DNA of 64,000 nucleotides from Actinomadura chibensis NBRC 106107 (GCF_001552135.1 NZ_BCQP01000044.1:58051-122050), one strand, 5' to 3'. Shown: positions 17,617 to 26,156, counted from the first letter of the stretch. Notes: generated by a model not told the origin, from the sequence alone. Made by a program: numbers and translations.

Positions 17617-18498
17617 TCAGTCGCGCCCGCCGTAGAAGTAGCTGAGCAGGCGCAGCATCTCCAGGTAGATCCACACGAGGCTCAGCACGAGGCCGAACGC
17701 GCAGTACCAGGCGAACTTCTCCGGCGCCCCGCCGCGCACGCCCTGCTCGATCGAGTCGAAGTCGAGCAGCAGGAAGAAGCAGCCGACGAGGATCGCCGCG
17801 ACGCTGAACACGTAGGCGAGCGGGCTGCCGGGGTCGCGGATGCCGATCCCGTCGTCCGCGCCGAACAGGTGCGCCAGCACGTTCACGAGCATCAGCCCGA
17901 CCAGCGCCAGCCCCGCCGCGAGGACGAACTTGGCGAACTTCGGCGTCACCCGGACGATCCGCAGCGAGTACGCGGCGAGCGTCGCCGCGAAGGCCAGCGC
18001 GGTGCCGATCACCGCCTGGAACACCACGCCGTGGAACACGTCGTTGTAGGAATGGCTGACGATCCCCACGAGCACGCCGTATACCGCGGCGAACGCCAGC
18101 ACCAATGGCGCGTTGGCCTTACGGCCGAACGTGATGAATGCCCAGATGCCGATCTCCAGGATCAGCGCGACGACCAGCACCGGAACGGCGAGCCGGGTCG
18201 GCACGACCGCCCAAGCCAGCGCCGCGGTGATCACCAGAGTGGCCAGCGTGAGGAATCCGCGGACGACGACGTCGTCCATGGTCATCGGACCCGCGGCGCC
18301 GGGCGGCGCATATCCGGGAGGGGCGCCCTGACCCTGATATTGGACGCCGTATCCGGGCGCCCCGTGCATGCCGTAACCCCCGGGGGCGTGGCCCGGAGCC
18401 CCGTAGCCGGGGGCGCCGGGGGCCGGTGCGCCGTACGCCGCGCCGCTGGTCCCCCGCCCGAAGGCATTCCCCCGGAACGCCGGGTTTCTGCTCTGCAT
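17617..18498 (-). CDS. BAX inhibitor-1/YccA-family membrane protein
   Basis: A 293-residue protein. Residues 1-85 are a glycine-, proline- and tyrosine-rich cytoplasmic tail (GAPGYG repeats). Seven hydrophobic helices follow from about residue 93 to the C-terminus, as in the BI-1/YccA (Bax1-I) family. These proteins are thought to be pH-sensitive ion leak channels or stress modulators; bacterial roles are poorly known. ATG at 18498 is chosen because GGAGG lies 5 nt upstream; an ATG four codons earlier overlaps that site. Likely monocistronic, ended by the palindrome at 17563-17598. Confidence 0.88.
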   Translation of the reverse strand: MQSRNPAFRGNAFGRGTSGAAYGAPAPGAPGYGAPGHAPGGYGMHGAPGYGVQYQGQGAPPGYAPPGAAGPMTMDDVVVRGFLTLATLVITAALAWAVVPTRLAVPVLVVALILEIGIWAFITFGRKANAPLVLAFAAVYGVLVGIVSHSYNDVFHGVVFQAVIGTALAFAATLAAYSLRIVRVTPKFAKFVLAAGLALVGLMLVNVLAHLFGADDGIGIRDPGSPLAYVFSVAAILVGCFFLLLDFDSIEQGVRGGAPEKFAWYCAFGLVLSLVWIYLEMLRLLSYFYGGRD

Positions 18499-18609
18499 CA
18501 GTGCCTCCATTCGACCGACCCGGACTTCCAGTGTAAGCGCCGGAATGTCAACGACGATCAGCCGATCACCACCGGATCGACACCCGGGGAGGCGTCGATC
18601 CGGCCATTG

Positions 18610-18682
18610 TGCCCCTGGTCGGACTCGAACCGACACAATGGCTCTTTTAGGGAGCCCGCCTCTGCCATTGGGCTACAGGGGC
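18610..18682 (-). tRNA. Class I tRNA with UAA anticodon loop (identity uncertain)
   Basis: The minus strand folds into a full 73-nt cloverleaf: acceptor GCCCCTG/CAGGGGC with discriminator A at 18610, D-stem GCC/GGC, anticodon stem GGCTC/GAGCC, a 5-nt variable loop and T-arm GTCGG-TTCGAGT-CCGAC. CCA is not encoded. The 7-nt anticodon loop is CCTAAAA (18645-18651), which puts TAA at 34-36 and C at position 33, where nearly all tRNAs have U. TAA would read UUA (leucine), yet leucine tRNAs are class II with a long variable arm and this one is class I. It may be a divergent, specialised or inactive tRNA. The structural call is strong and the amino acid is not. Confidence 0.75.
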
Positions 18683-19183
18683 GGCGTAATCATATCGAGC
18701 CGGCGGCTCATCTCGATGCGTCCTTTTACCGCTTACGGGTGGGTACGGTCCTGGCGATCCAGGCGAATCGCACGGATCTCGTGACCGTCCAGCCGACCGC
18801 TTTCGCAGGCCAGGGCGGACGCGGCGAGGTGGAGCGGCCGGACGCGGGACCGTCCGGCTCCGGCCAGGGTCTCGCGCTCGTCCCGATGCTCCTGTAAGCC
18901 CGCCGCCCAGGCGCGCGGCGTCCGCGTGTAATCGGCGCACCGGCTGCCGCGGGACGAGCCGCCCGTCCGGCGCGAGCGGCTTCCGCGGCCGCGCCGTCCC
19001 GGGCGCCGGGGGGCGAACTCCTCGGGCGGCGGCTTCGGCTCGGGCCCGCCCGCGCCGAGCGTCACGGCGGCGGCGCGGACGATGTCGCGCCTGCCGTCGG
19101 CGCCGAGCGCGGCGACCACGTCGCCCCCGATGTCCGGCTCACGCACGAAACGTGCCCGTGGCCAGGCTCGTCGGTCTTGATGA
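18683..19183 (-). other. 501-bp stretch between tRNA and ndh
   Basis: No recognised family is encoded here. The only candidate is the minus-strand frame at 18733-19146, listed separately. A short stem GAGCC/GGCTC lies around 18697-18709. Confidence 0.4.
18733..19146 (-). CDS. Hypothetical protein, doubtful
   Basis: A GTG-started frame of 137 codons, 37 bp after ndh on the same strand. The first 60 or so codons have the strong G/C third-base preference of real genes here (MREPDIGGDVVAALGADG). The second half loses that bias, is arginine-rich and contains a rare TTA codon at 18895-18897. There is no ribosome site. It could be the start of a decayed gene or a chance frame. No family recognised. 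Confidence 0.3.
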   Translation of the reverse strand: MREPDIGGDVVAALGADGRRDIVRAAAVTLGAGGPEPKPPPEEFAPRRPGRRGRGSRSRRTGGSSRGSRCADYTRTPRAWAAGLQEHRDERETLAGAGRSRVRPLHLAASALACESGRLDGHEIRAIRLDRQDRTHP

Positions 19184-20593
19184 TCAGCGGTCTTCCTGGC
19201 GGCCCGCCGCGAGTTCGAATTCCTGGCGCGGCCATTCCATTTCGCCGAGGGAGACGATCTCGCGCCTGAAGAAGATCGCGAGCGTCCAGTCCATGGTGAT
19301 CCGGAACTTGCGGTTGACGGTCGGCATCCGAGACAGGTGGTACGTGCGGTGCATGAACCAGGCCGGGAGGCCGCGCAGTTTCACCCCGTACACGTTCGCG
19401 ACGCCTTTGTGCAGGCCGAGGCTCGCCACGGAGCCGACGTAGGCGTGCACGTACGGCTTTCTGGGACGCCCGCGCAGGTCCGCCACGATGTTGTCGCCCA
19501 AGCGCCTGGCCTGCCTGACCGCGTGCTGCGCGTTGGGGGCGGTGAACTCCCCCGTCCCGGACAGGTCGGGGACGGCCGCGTTGTCGCCCGCCGCGTAGAC
19601 GCCGTCCAGCCCCTCGACGGTCAGCTCGGCGGTCGCCTTGATGCGGCCCTTGCCGTCCAGCGGGAGGTCGGTCTCCTTCAGGACGGGGTGCGGCTTCACC
19701 CCGGCCGTCCACACGAGCGTGCCCGCGTCGAACTCCTCGCCGTCGCTGAGCACGATGTGCCGCCCCTCGGCGGACTTCAGCAGCGTCTCCACCTTGACCT
19801 CGATGCCGCGGGCGCGCAGGGCCTCGGCCGTCCAGCGGCCCATCTCCGGCCCGACCTCGGGCAGGATCCGGTCCGTCGCCTCGACCATCACCCAGCGCAT
19901 CTCGCGCTCGTCGATGGTCGGGTACCAGCGGCAGGCGTCGCGGGCCATGTCCTCCAGCTCCGCCATCGCCTCGATGCCCGCGAACCCGGCGCCGACGAAC
20001 ACGAACGTCAGCGCCCGCCCGCGCACCCGGTCGTCGCCCGCGTTGGACGCGGCGATGTCGAGCTGGTGCAGGACGTGGTTGCGCAGGAAGATCGCCTCCT
20101 CGACGGTCTTGAACCCGATCCCGCAGGAGGCGAGGCCGGGGATCGGCAGCGTCCGCGAGATGGACCCGAGCGCGACGACGAGGAGGTCGTAGGCGACGTC
20201 CCGCTCCGGCACCCCGACGCTCTGCGCCCCCGCCGGGCGGACCCTCACCCGCTTCGAGGCGTGGTCGATCCCCGTCACGTAGCCGTTCAGGATCCGGCAC
20301 CGCCGCAGCACCCGCCGCAGCGGCGCCACGACGTGCCGGGGCTCCAGGTTCCCCGCCGCCGCCTCCGGCAGGAACGGCTGGTAGGTCATGTACGACTGGG
20401 GGTCGACGACGGTCACGACGACCTCGCCGCGCCGCAGCTCGCGGCGCAGCTTGCGCTGCAGGCGGAGCGCCGTGTACATGCCGACGTACCCGCCGCCGAC
20501 GATCAGGATGTGCTTCGCTCGCGCGCGGTCGGAGGACGGCGTGTGATCGGAGGACGGCGTGTGATCGGGAGGCGGCGTGTGATCGGAAGGCAT
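19184..20593 (-). CDS. ndh: Type II NADH dehydrogenase (FAD-dependent)
   Basis: A 469-residue, single-subunit NADH:quinone oxidoreductase that feeds electrons to menaquinone without pumping protons. The N-terminal FAD-binding fingerprint is ILIVGGGYVGMY (about residues 29-40). The second dinucleotide fold has FVFVGAGFAGIEAMAELED, and the second FAD segment has GVYAAGDNAAVPD. The C-terminal part (WFMHRTYHLSRMPTV, then FFRREIVSLGE) is the amphipathic membrane-binding region. Length is slightly above the usual 430-460 because of an N-terminal tail of DHTP(S/P)(S/P) repeats encoded by an 18-bp tandem repeat. Expected to act at the inner face of the membrane. Confidence 0.92.
   Translation of the reverse strand: MPSDHTPPPDHTPSSDHTPSSDRARAKHILIVGGGYVGMYTALRLQRKLRRELRRGEVVVTVVDPQSYMTYQPFLPEAAAGNLEPRHVVAPLRRVLRRCRILNGYVTGIDHASKRVRVRPAGAQSVGVPERDVAYDLLVVALGSISRTLPIPGLASCGIGFKTVEEAIFLRNHVLHQLDIAASNAGDDRVRGRALTFVFVGAGFAGIEAMAELEDMARDACRWYPTIDEREMRWVMVEATDRILPEVGPEMGRWTAEALRARGIEVKVETLLKSAEGRHIVLSDGEEFDAGTLVWTAGVKPHPVLKETDLPLDGKGRIKATAELTVEGLDGVYAAGDNAAVPDLSGTGEFTAPNAQHAVRQARRLGDNIVADLRGRPRKPYVHAYVGSVASLGLHKGVANVYGVKLRGLPAWFMHRTYHLSRMPTVNRKFRITMDWTLAIFFRREIVSLGEMEWPRQEFELAAGRQEDR
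20527..20580 (-). repeat. 18-bp tandem repeat in the ndh N-terminus
   Basis: Three 18-bp units at 20527-20544, 20545-20562 and 20563-20580, with a partial fourth reaching the start codon. They encode repeats of DHTPPP/DHTPSS, so copy change would only alter tail length without shifting frame. Confidence 0.7.
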
Positions 20594-20645
20594 GTCCGGA
20601 GCGGTACCCGGATACCGGGCGCGTGCACCACTTCGGGCGCCTCCC

Positions 20646-21467
20646 CTAGCGGTGGTCGCGGGCGCGGACGAAGACCGCGTCGAGCATCTCCTCGGTGACG
20701 CGCCCGGTGAAGGTGTTCTGCTGGCTCGGGTGGTAGCAGCCGAGCAGCAGCACGGGTTCGGGGTGGGACGCCGCCGGCGGCGCGGTCAGCTCGACCTCGA
20801 CCGCGTGGCCGAACTTCGGCCGGGGGCGCGGCAGCCCGTAGCCCGCCTGCCGGAGCGCGGGCCACACGCCCTGCCAGGCGAACCCGCCGAGGCACACGAC
20901 GCAGCGGACGCTCGGCGCGACCATCTCCACCTCGCGCGCGAGCCACGGCAGGCAGGTCGTCCGCTCGACCGGGGTCGGCTTGTTGTCGGGCGGCGCGCAG
21001 CGGACGGTCGCCGCCATCCGCGCGCCGATCAGCCGCTGCCCGTCGCCCGCGTGGACGCTCGTCGGCAGCGCCGCGAGCCCCACCCGGTGCAGGGACGCGA
21101 ACAGCCAGTCGCCCGACCGGTCGCCGGTGAAGATGCGCCCGGTGCGGTTGCCGCCGTGCGCGGCGGGCGCGAGTCCGACGATCAGGATGCGGGGCTCCGG
21201 GTCGCCCCAGCCGGCGATGGGACGTCCCCAGTACTCCTCGTCCGCGAAGGCGCGCCGGCGCTGCACGGCGACCTTCTCCCGCCATTCCACGAGCCTGTCG
21301 CAGGCCCGGCACACCGACTGGCGTGCGCAGAGCTCGCCGAGACCGGGGGCCTCGGCGGCCAGCTCGATCACGTCGGCGGGGCCGTGCGCGACGGGGGTTC
21401 CGGGGCTCGCGGGGTCTTCCGGCCACCCGGAACCGGGCGGCACGAAGGGGGCGTGGGCGGTCGGCAT
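20646..21467 (-). CDS. udgB: Uracil-DNA glycosylase, family 5 (UdgB)
   Basis: A 273-residue base-excision repair enzyme that removes uracil, and in this family also hypoxanthine and other deaminated bases, which is useful in GC-rich genomes. Motif A is GLAPAAHGGNRTGR (residues 98-111), followed by FTGDRSGDWL. The second motif is HPSQQNTFTG near the C-terminus. Cysteines for the 4Fe-4S cluster include C53 and C56 in VCRAC, plus later ones in TTCLPW and LLLGCYHPS. Motif A lacks the acidic residue of UDG families 1 and 4, as expected for family 5. ATG 21467 gives the normal N-terminus. The gene follows ndh by 52 bp but reads in the same direction from its own region. Confidence 0.93.
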   Translation of the reverse strand: MPTAHAPFVPPGSGWPEDPASPGTPVAHGPADVIELAAEAPGLGELCARQSVCRACDRLVEWREKVAVQRRRAFADEEYWGRPIAGWGDPEPRILIVGLAPAAHGGNRTGRIFTGDRSGDWLFASLHRVGLAALPTSVHAGDGQRLIGARMAATVRCAPPDNKPTPVERTTCLPWLAREVEMVAPSVRCVVCLGGFAWQGVWPALRQAGYGLPRPRPKFGHAVEVELTAPPAASHPEPVLLLGCYHPSQQNTFTGRVTEEMLDAVFVRARDHR

Positions 21468-21605
21468 ACCACCGATCGTCGCACGCCACAGGCGGTGGCC
21501 GGGTTCCGCCCATCTCCCAACGGAGCGGTGTGCGGTCGGTACGATGCGTTCGCCGGTCGGGGAGGCGGGTGTCCGGCACGCCATGGGCGAAGCGGGAGGC
21601 AGGAA

Positions 21606-22403
21606 GTGTCGCAACCGGGCTGGTATCCAGACCCCTACGGCACTGGAAGCCTGCGCTGGTGGGACGGCCAGACCTGGACCGAGCGCCTCAACCCCGAGCC
21701 GGACCGCCCGCCGCGCCTGCGCCTTCCGCCCGCGCGGGAGCGCCCGCCGGAGGACGAGCAGCCCGACGAGGAACCCGCGTACGGGACGCACTACGCGGCG
21801 CCGCACTTCCAGCAGCCGACCTGGGACGCGCGTCCCGCCGTCCGGCCGCTCGACCAGAACGTCCGCGGGCTGCCCCTGTACGCCGACGACCGGTTCGTCG
21901 CCTACGGGACCGCGTCGCTCGCGTGGCCGCACGTCGAATGGGTGGCGTACTGGGCGGCGGAGCGGCCGGCCGCGTACGGGCGGCCCGGCTGCACCCAGTG
22001 GATCTTCCAGGCGGGCCGGTACCCGTTCCGCGGCGGGCCCCGCGTCGAGGTCGTCATCGAGCAGGACGCGCTGGCCGCCGGGCCGGACGGCGAGCCCGAG
22101 CACGTCTGGGGGCGCCTCATCCAGCTCTGCCAGGAGTACGCCGAGCAGCGGCTCGTCGCCGAGCTGGCGCGGCGCGTCCGCGCGGGCGAGTCGATCGACG
22201 TGGCGCAGGGGCTGACCGTCCACCCGGGCGGCGTCCGGGGGAACCGGGTGTCGCTGAGCTGGTCGTCGATCTCCGGCGCGACCGTGGACGGCGGCCGGGT
22301 GTGGATCCAGCAGACCAGCAGCGCGGCGCCGGTGCTGTACGTCCCGCAGCAGAACCCGAACGCGGTGCTGATCCCGGCCCTGCTCACCCAGCTCAGGCTC
22401 TGA
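21606..22403 (+). CDS. DUF2510 domain protein
   Basis: A 265-residue protein with no signal peptide. Residues 2-28 are a DUF2510 module (GWYPDPYGTGSLRWWDGQTW), a short tryptophan-rich motif common in actinobacterial membrane and secreted proteins. A proline- and glutamate-rich linker (about 30-60) leads to a C-terminal domain of about 190 residues that I do not recognise; it contains WPHVEWVAYWAAERPAAYG and GNRVSLSWSSISGATV. GTG 21606 has AGGAAG just upstream and GGGAGG further up. Divergent from udgB and convergent with ppx, with only 14 bp to the ppx stop. Function unknown. Confidence 0.82.
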   Translation: MSQPGWYPDPYGTGSLRWWDGQTWTERLNPEPDRPPRLRLPPARERPPEDEQPDEEPAYGTHYAAPHFQQPTWDARPAVRPLDQNVRGLPLYADDRFVAYGTASLAWPHVEWVAYWAAERPAAYGRPGCTQWIFQAGRYPFRGGPRVEVVIEQDALAAGPDGEPEHVWGRLIQLCQEYAEQRLVAELARRVRAGESIDVAQGLTVHPGGVRGNRVSLSWSSISGATVDGGRVWIQQTSSAAPVLYVPQQNPNAVLIPALLTQLRL

Positions 22404-22417
22404 GCGGCGGCCGCGGG

Positions 22418-23365
22418 TCAGACGAGCGACCAGGCGATGCCGTCGAGGATGTCGTGCTCGCTGACCACGACGGCGCCGAACCCGTACTCCCGCATGATCC
22501 GGTCGAGGATCAGCGCGCCCGCGCCGATCACGTCGACGCGGCCCGGGTGCATGACGCCGAACTCGGCGCGCTCGGCGCGGGTGGCGTGCAGCAGCCGCCG
22601 CGTCACGTCGTGCACCTGCAGCGCGGTGATGCGGGACAGGTGGATCCGGGCCGGGTCGTACTCCGGCAGGTCGAGCGCGATCCCGGCGACCGTGGTGACG
22701 GACCCGGCGAGGCCGACGAGGGTGCGGGCGTCGTCCACCGGGACCGTCTCGCGGACGGTGGCGAGCGCCGCGTCGATGTCGGCCGCCGCGCCGGAGATCT
22801 GCAGCGGGGTCGGCGGGTCGTCGCGCAGGTGCCGCTCGGTCATCCGCACGCAGCCGATGTCGATCGAGCGCGCGACGTCGGCGGTCGAGCTGCCGATGAC
22901 GAACTCGGTCGAACCGCCGCCGATGTCGACGACCAGGTACGGGCGGGCCGGGCGCAGCTCCGCCAGCTCGCGGGTCGCGCCGGTGAACGAGAGCCCGGCC
23001 TCCTCGTCCCCGCTGATCACCTCGGGGACGACACCGAAGATGTCCACGACGCCCTTGACGAACTCGGCCCGGTTCTCGGCGTCCCGGGTGGCGCTCGTCG
23101 CGACCACCCGCGTCTTGATCGGGCCGCGCCGCGCCCGCGCGCCGTGCCGCTCGATGAGGTCGGCGTAGCCGCGCATGGCGGTGAAGGTGCGGTCCAGCGC
23201 GGCGGGCGACAGCCGCCCGGTCCGGTCGACGCCCTCCCCCAGCCGGACGATCTCCATCCGGCGCTCGACGTCGGTCAGCGTCCCGCCGCCCTCGCCCGGC
23301 ACGATGTCGGCGATCAGGAGGCGGACGGAGTTCGTCCCGCAGTCGACGGCCGCGACCCGCGTCAC
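22418..23365 (-). CDS. ppx: Exopolyphosphatase, Ppx/GppA family
   Basis: A 315-residue cytoplasmic enzyme of the actin-like ATPase fold. It removes phosphate from polyphosphate or converts pppGpp to ppGpp. The phosphate-1 loop is AVDCGTNSVRLLIAD at residues 5-19. VISGDEEAGLSF contains the catalytic glutamate region. The phosphate-2 loop is VVDIGGGSTEFV. It is the short form, without the C-terminal HD-like domain of E. coli Ppx. The GTG start overlaps the DUF501 stop as GTGA. This matches ppx2 (Rv1026) after DUF501 in M. tuberculosis, from memory. Polyphosphate versus pppGpp preference cannot be decided here. Confidence 0.9.
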   Translation of the reverse strand: MTRVAAVDCGTNSVRLLIADIVPGEGGGTLTDVERRMEIVRLGEGVDRTGRLSPAALDRTFTAMRGYADLIERHGARARRGPIKTRVVATSATRDAENRAEFVKGVVDIFGVVPEVISGDEEAGLSFTGATRELAELRPARPYLVVDIGGGSTEFVIGSSTADVARSIDIGCVRMTERHLRDDPPTPLQISGAAADIDAALATVRETVPVDDARTLVGLAGSVTTVAGIALDLPEYDPARIHLSRITALQVHDVTRRLLHATRAERAEFGVMHPGRVDVIGAGALILDRIMREYGFGAVVVSEHDILDGIAWSLV

Positions 23366-23991
23366 CGGTCCCCCTCGCGGTCCCGGTCGGCCTCGCGGTC
23401 CCGGTCGGCCTCGACGCAGGGGCCCGAGCGCCACCAGTCGGGCAGGGCGTCGAGCGCCTCGCGCCCGAACGGGTTGGCGCCGGGGACGGCCAGCTCGTGC
23501 GCGACGAGCGCGTGCAGGCACTTGACGCGCTCCGGCATGCCGCCCGCGCTCTGGGTGCCCGGCGGGAGCGGCTCGACGCCGTCCGCGCGGGCGGCCTCGG
23601 CGCGGCGGCGCAGATAGTCGTCGTGGGCGGCGGTGTAGGCGGCCTTCAGCTCCGGGTCGGCGGCGAGCCGCGCCTGCATCTCGCGCATCACCCCGCCGCC
23701 CTCCAGCGTGCCGATGGCGGACGCGGCCTTCGGGCACGTCAGGTAGAAGAGCGTGGGGAACGGCGTCCCGTCGGGGAGGCGCGGGGCCGTCTCGATCACC
23801 GCCGGGTTGCCGCACGGGCAGCGGCTCGCCACCCGGCGGACGCCGCGCGGCTCCCGGCCGAGCTGCGCCGCCACCGCGGCCCGGTCGCGCTCGGCGAGCC
23901 CCGGCCCGGCCCCTTCGGGCTCTGCCGTGCCACGTTCTGGTCTGCCACGTGCGGCCGTGTCTCGTCCGGCTCCGTCACGCGCGTCGATCAT
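23362..23991 (-). CDS. DUF501 domain protein
   Basis: A 209-residue cytoplasmic protein. The DUF501 core runs from about residue 38 (AAVAAQLGREPRGVRRVASR) to residue 190. It includes RCPCGNPAVIETAPRLPDG with a CxC pair, and TLFYLTCPKAA. The family is conserved in actinobacteria between ftsB/divIC and ppx, and its function is unknown. The C-terminus ends in a charged repeat (EADRDREADRDREGDR) encoded by a short direct repeat. ATG 23991 is a compromise: it gives a 37-residue arginine- and glycine-rich lead, has a weak GGGGA upstream, and a later start is possible. Translationally coupled to ppx. Confidence 0.8.
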   Translation of the reverse strand: MIDARDGAGRDTAARGRPERGTAEPEGAGPGLAERDRAAVAAQLGREPRGVRRVASRCPCGNPAVIETAPRLPDGTPFPTLFYLTCPKAASAIGTLEGGGVMREMQARLAADPELKAAYTAAHDDYLRRRAEAARADGVEPLPPGTQSAGGMPERVKCLHALVAHELAVPGANPFGREALDALPDWWRSGPCVEADRDREADRDREGDR

Positions 23992-24034
23992 GTGCGTCCC
24001 CACCCGCGGATCTCGCGATCCGTCCTCGACATCG

Positions 24035-24070
24035 CCCCTCCGACAGCCCCTCCGACAGCCCCTCCGACAG
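24035..24070 (+). repeat. 12-bp tandem repeat, three copies
   Basis: CCCCTCCGACAG occurs three times in a row at 24035-24046, 24047-24058 and 24059-24070, in the gap between ftsB-like and DUF501 genes. Confidence 0.65.
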
Positions 24071-24156
24071 CTCCGCCCCACGGTCGGCGCGGCTCCCCGC
24101 CGTCGCCGCCGCCCCGTCCGCCCGGCGTGTCCGGCGCCGTCCCGCCGGCGCGCGGG

Positions 24157-24636
24157 TCAGCGGGGACGGTCGGCGGCCTCGACCGATCGCCACAGCGTCT
24201 CGTACCACGGCGGCGTGCGCGTCGGCCCGTCCTTGCGGGCCTGCCGCCCGTCGTCCCCGCGGCCGCGCAGGACGATGTAGCACTTTACGTCAGGGCGGCA
24301 GTAATGGAGCCTTCGCGTCGCCTCACGCTCAATGTACGACTTATCCCCTAGTTGTTGCTTGCGTTGGGCGAGGATCTCCACCTGCCGCCGGGACGCCGCC
24401 TCCTGGCGCTGGAGGTCGGCGATCTCCTTGCGCTGCGCGATGTACTCCCGGACGGGGTAGGCGAGGCTCAGCGCGATCGCGCACATGACCACCGCCAGGA
24501 TGGCGGCGCGGCTGGTCAGCGCCGGATTGGCGCGGCGCTGACCCGCCTCGGGCTCGGGCTCGTCGCCGAACCCGTCGCCGTCGTCGTCCCGCTCGTCGCC
24601 GCGGCCCCGCGCGGAGCCCGTCCGGTCGTCGGCCAT
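24157..24636 (-). CDS. Septum formation initiator family protein (FtsB/DivIC-like)
   Basis: A 159-residue bitopic membrane protein of the divisome. The cytoplasmic N-terminus (residues 1-40) is highly acidic. A single helix at about residues 43-62 (AAILAVVMCAIALSLAYPV) is followed by an extracytoplasmic coiled coil (about 66-98, EIADLQRQEAASRRQVEIL). The diagnostic block SYIEREATRRLHYCRPDVKCYIVL comes next, in pieces conserved in the DivIC group. It would bridge FtsQ and FtsL in septal peptidoglycan synthesis. Start ATG 24636 has AGGGGA 5 nt upstream. It sits between eno and DUF501 exactly as Rv1024 does in M. tuberculosis, from memory. Confidence 0.88.
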   Translation of the reverse strand: MADDRTGSARGRGDERDDDGDGFGDEPEPEAGQRRANPALTSRAAILAVVMCAIALSLAYPVREYIAQRKEIADLQRQEAASRRQVEILAQRKQQLGDKSYIEREATRRLHYCRPDVKCYIVLRGRGDDGRQARKDGPTRTPPWYETLWRSVEAADRPR

Positions 24637-24703
24637 CGTGTCCCCTGCCTGTGGCTCGCCCCTGCCCGTCCTGCCCCTGCCCGTGCCCGCTCGTCCCGGC
24701 CGG

Positions 24704-25987
24704 TCAGGCCTGCGGGTCGAAGCGCGGGAACGCGGCGGCTCCGGCGTAGCGGGCGGCGTCGTCCAGCAGCTCCTCGATGCGGAGGAGCTGGTTGTACTTG
24801 GCGACGCGGTCGCTGCGCGCGGGGGCGCCGGTCTTGATCTGCCCGCAGTTCGTCGCGACCGCGAGGTCGGCGATCGTCGTGTCCTCGGTTTCGCCGGACC
24901 GGTGGCTCATCATGCAGCGGTAGCCGCTGGACTGGGCGAGGGCCACGGCGTCGAGCGTCTCGCTGAGCGTCCCGATCTGGTTGACCTTGACCAGCAGCGC
25001 GTTCCCGGCGCGGGCCTTGATGCCGCGTTCGAGACGCTCGGGGTTGGTGACGAAGAGGTCGTCCCCGACGATCTGGACGCGGTCCCCCACGGCGGCGGTG
25101 AGGCCCTCCCAGCCCGCCCAGTCCTCCTCGTCGAGCGGGTCCTCGATGGAGACGAGCGGGTACTCGCTGATCAGCTCGCCGTAGTAGGCGGCCATGTCGT
25201 CCGCGGACCGCTTGACGCCCTCGAAGGTGTACTGCCCGTCGGCGTGGAACTCGGTGGCGGCGACGTCGAGGGCGAGCGCGATGTCGCGGCCGGGCGCGAA
25301 GCCCGCCTTGCGGATCGCCTCCAGGATGAGGTCGAGCGCGTCCCGGTTGCTCGGCAGGTCGGGCGCGAAGCCGCCCTCGTCGCCGAGCCCGGTGTTGAAG
25401 CCCTTGGACTTCAGCACCGACTTCAGCGCGTGGTAGGTCTCGGCGCCCCAGCGCAGCGCCTCGGCGAAGGTCGCCGCGCCGATCGGCGCGATCATGAACT
25501 CCTGGACGTCGACGTTGGTGTCGGCGTGCGCGCCGCCGTTCAGGATGTTCAGCATCGGCACGGGCAGCAGGTGCGCGTTCGACCCGCCGACGTAGCGGAA
25601 CAGCGGCAGGTCGGCGGAGTCGGCGGCGGCCTTGGCGACCGCGAGGCTGACGCCGAGGATCGCGTTGGCGCCGAGCGCGGACTTCGCCGGGGTGCCGTCG
25701 AGGTCGGTCAGCAACTGGTCGATCAGGCGCTGGTCGGACGCCGGGTACCCGACGAGCTTCTCGTCGATGGTCTCGTTGACGGCCTTCACGGCGTTGCGGA
25801 CGCCCTTGCCCCCATACCGCTCTCCGCCGTCGCGCAGTTCCACGGCCTCGAACTGGCCGGTTGAGGCCCCGCTCGGCACGGCCGCGCGCGCCTCGGTCCC
25901 ATCGGCGAGCAGCACCTCGACCTCGACGGTGGGGTTGCCGCGGGAGTCCAGGATCTCCCGGGCGAGTACGGCCTCGATCGACGACAC
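24704..25987 (-). CDS. eno: Enolase
   Basis: A 427-residue glycolytic enzyme interconverting 2-phosphoglycerate and phosphoenolpyruvate with magnesium. All landmarks are present: ILDSRGNPTVEV at the N-terminus, SGASTGQFEAVELRD, the catalytic loop glutamate in GLGDEGGFAPD, the metal ligands in LALDVAATEF and SIEDPLDEEDW, then VGDDLFVTNPERL. The catalytic lysine lies in LVKVNQIGT, and the signature SHRSGETEDTTIADLAVA closes the set. GTG 25987 gives the canonical start MSSIEAV with an AGGGGG region upstream. It begins the eno-ftsB-DUF501-ppx group and is divergent from the sulfonate importer. Confidence 0.97.
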   Translation of the reverse strand: MSSIEAVLAREILDSRGNPTVEVEVLLADGTEARAAVPSGASTGQFEAVELRDGGERYGGKGVRNAVKAVNETIDEKLVGYPASDQRLIDQLLTDLDGTPAKSALGANAILGVSLAVAKAAADSADLPLFRYVGGSNAHLLPVPMLNILNGGAHADTNVDVQEFMIAPIGAATFAEALRWGAETYHALKSVLKSKGFNTGLGDEGGFAPDLPSNRDALDLILEAIRKAGFAPGRDIALALDVAATEFHADGQYTFEGVKRSADDMAAYYGELISEYPLVSIEDPLDEEDWAGWEGLTAAVGDRVQIVGDDLFVTNPERLERGIKARAGNALLVKVNQIGTLSETLDAVALAQSSGYRCMMSHRSGETEDTTIADLAVATNCGQIKTGAPARSDRVAKYNQLLRIEELLDDAARYAGAAAFPRFDPQA

Positions 25988-26156
25988 GGGGAACCCCCTG
26001 CTGGTAGAGCGGCTGATCGCGCTGCGGCGGCGACCGGCGCAGCGCACTCGGGTGCGGCCACGAGCCTAGCCGCGCCGCCCGGCCGCCGCCCAACTGGCTC
26101 GCCGTTCACACCCGGATGACTCACAAAGCGGGGCGAGCACCTACGAAACCGTGTGT

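Noticed and set aside
18610..18682. tRNA on the plus strand with a TTT-type loop (lysine)
   Set aside because: Only the minus strand gives a proper D-stem and the TTCGAGT T-loop.
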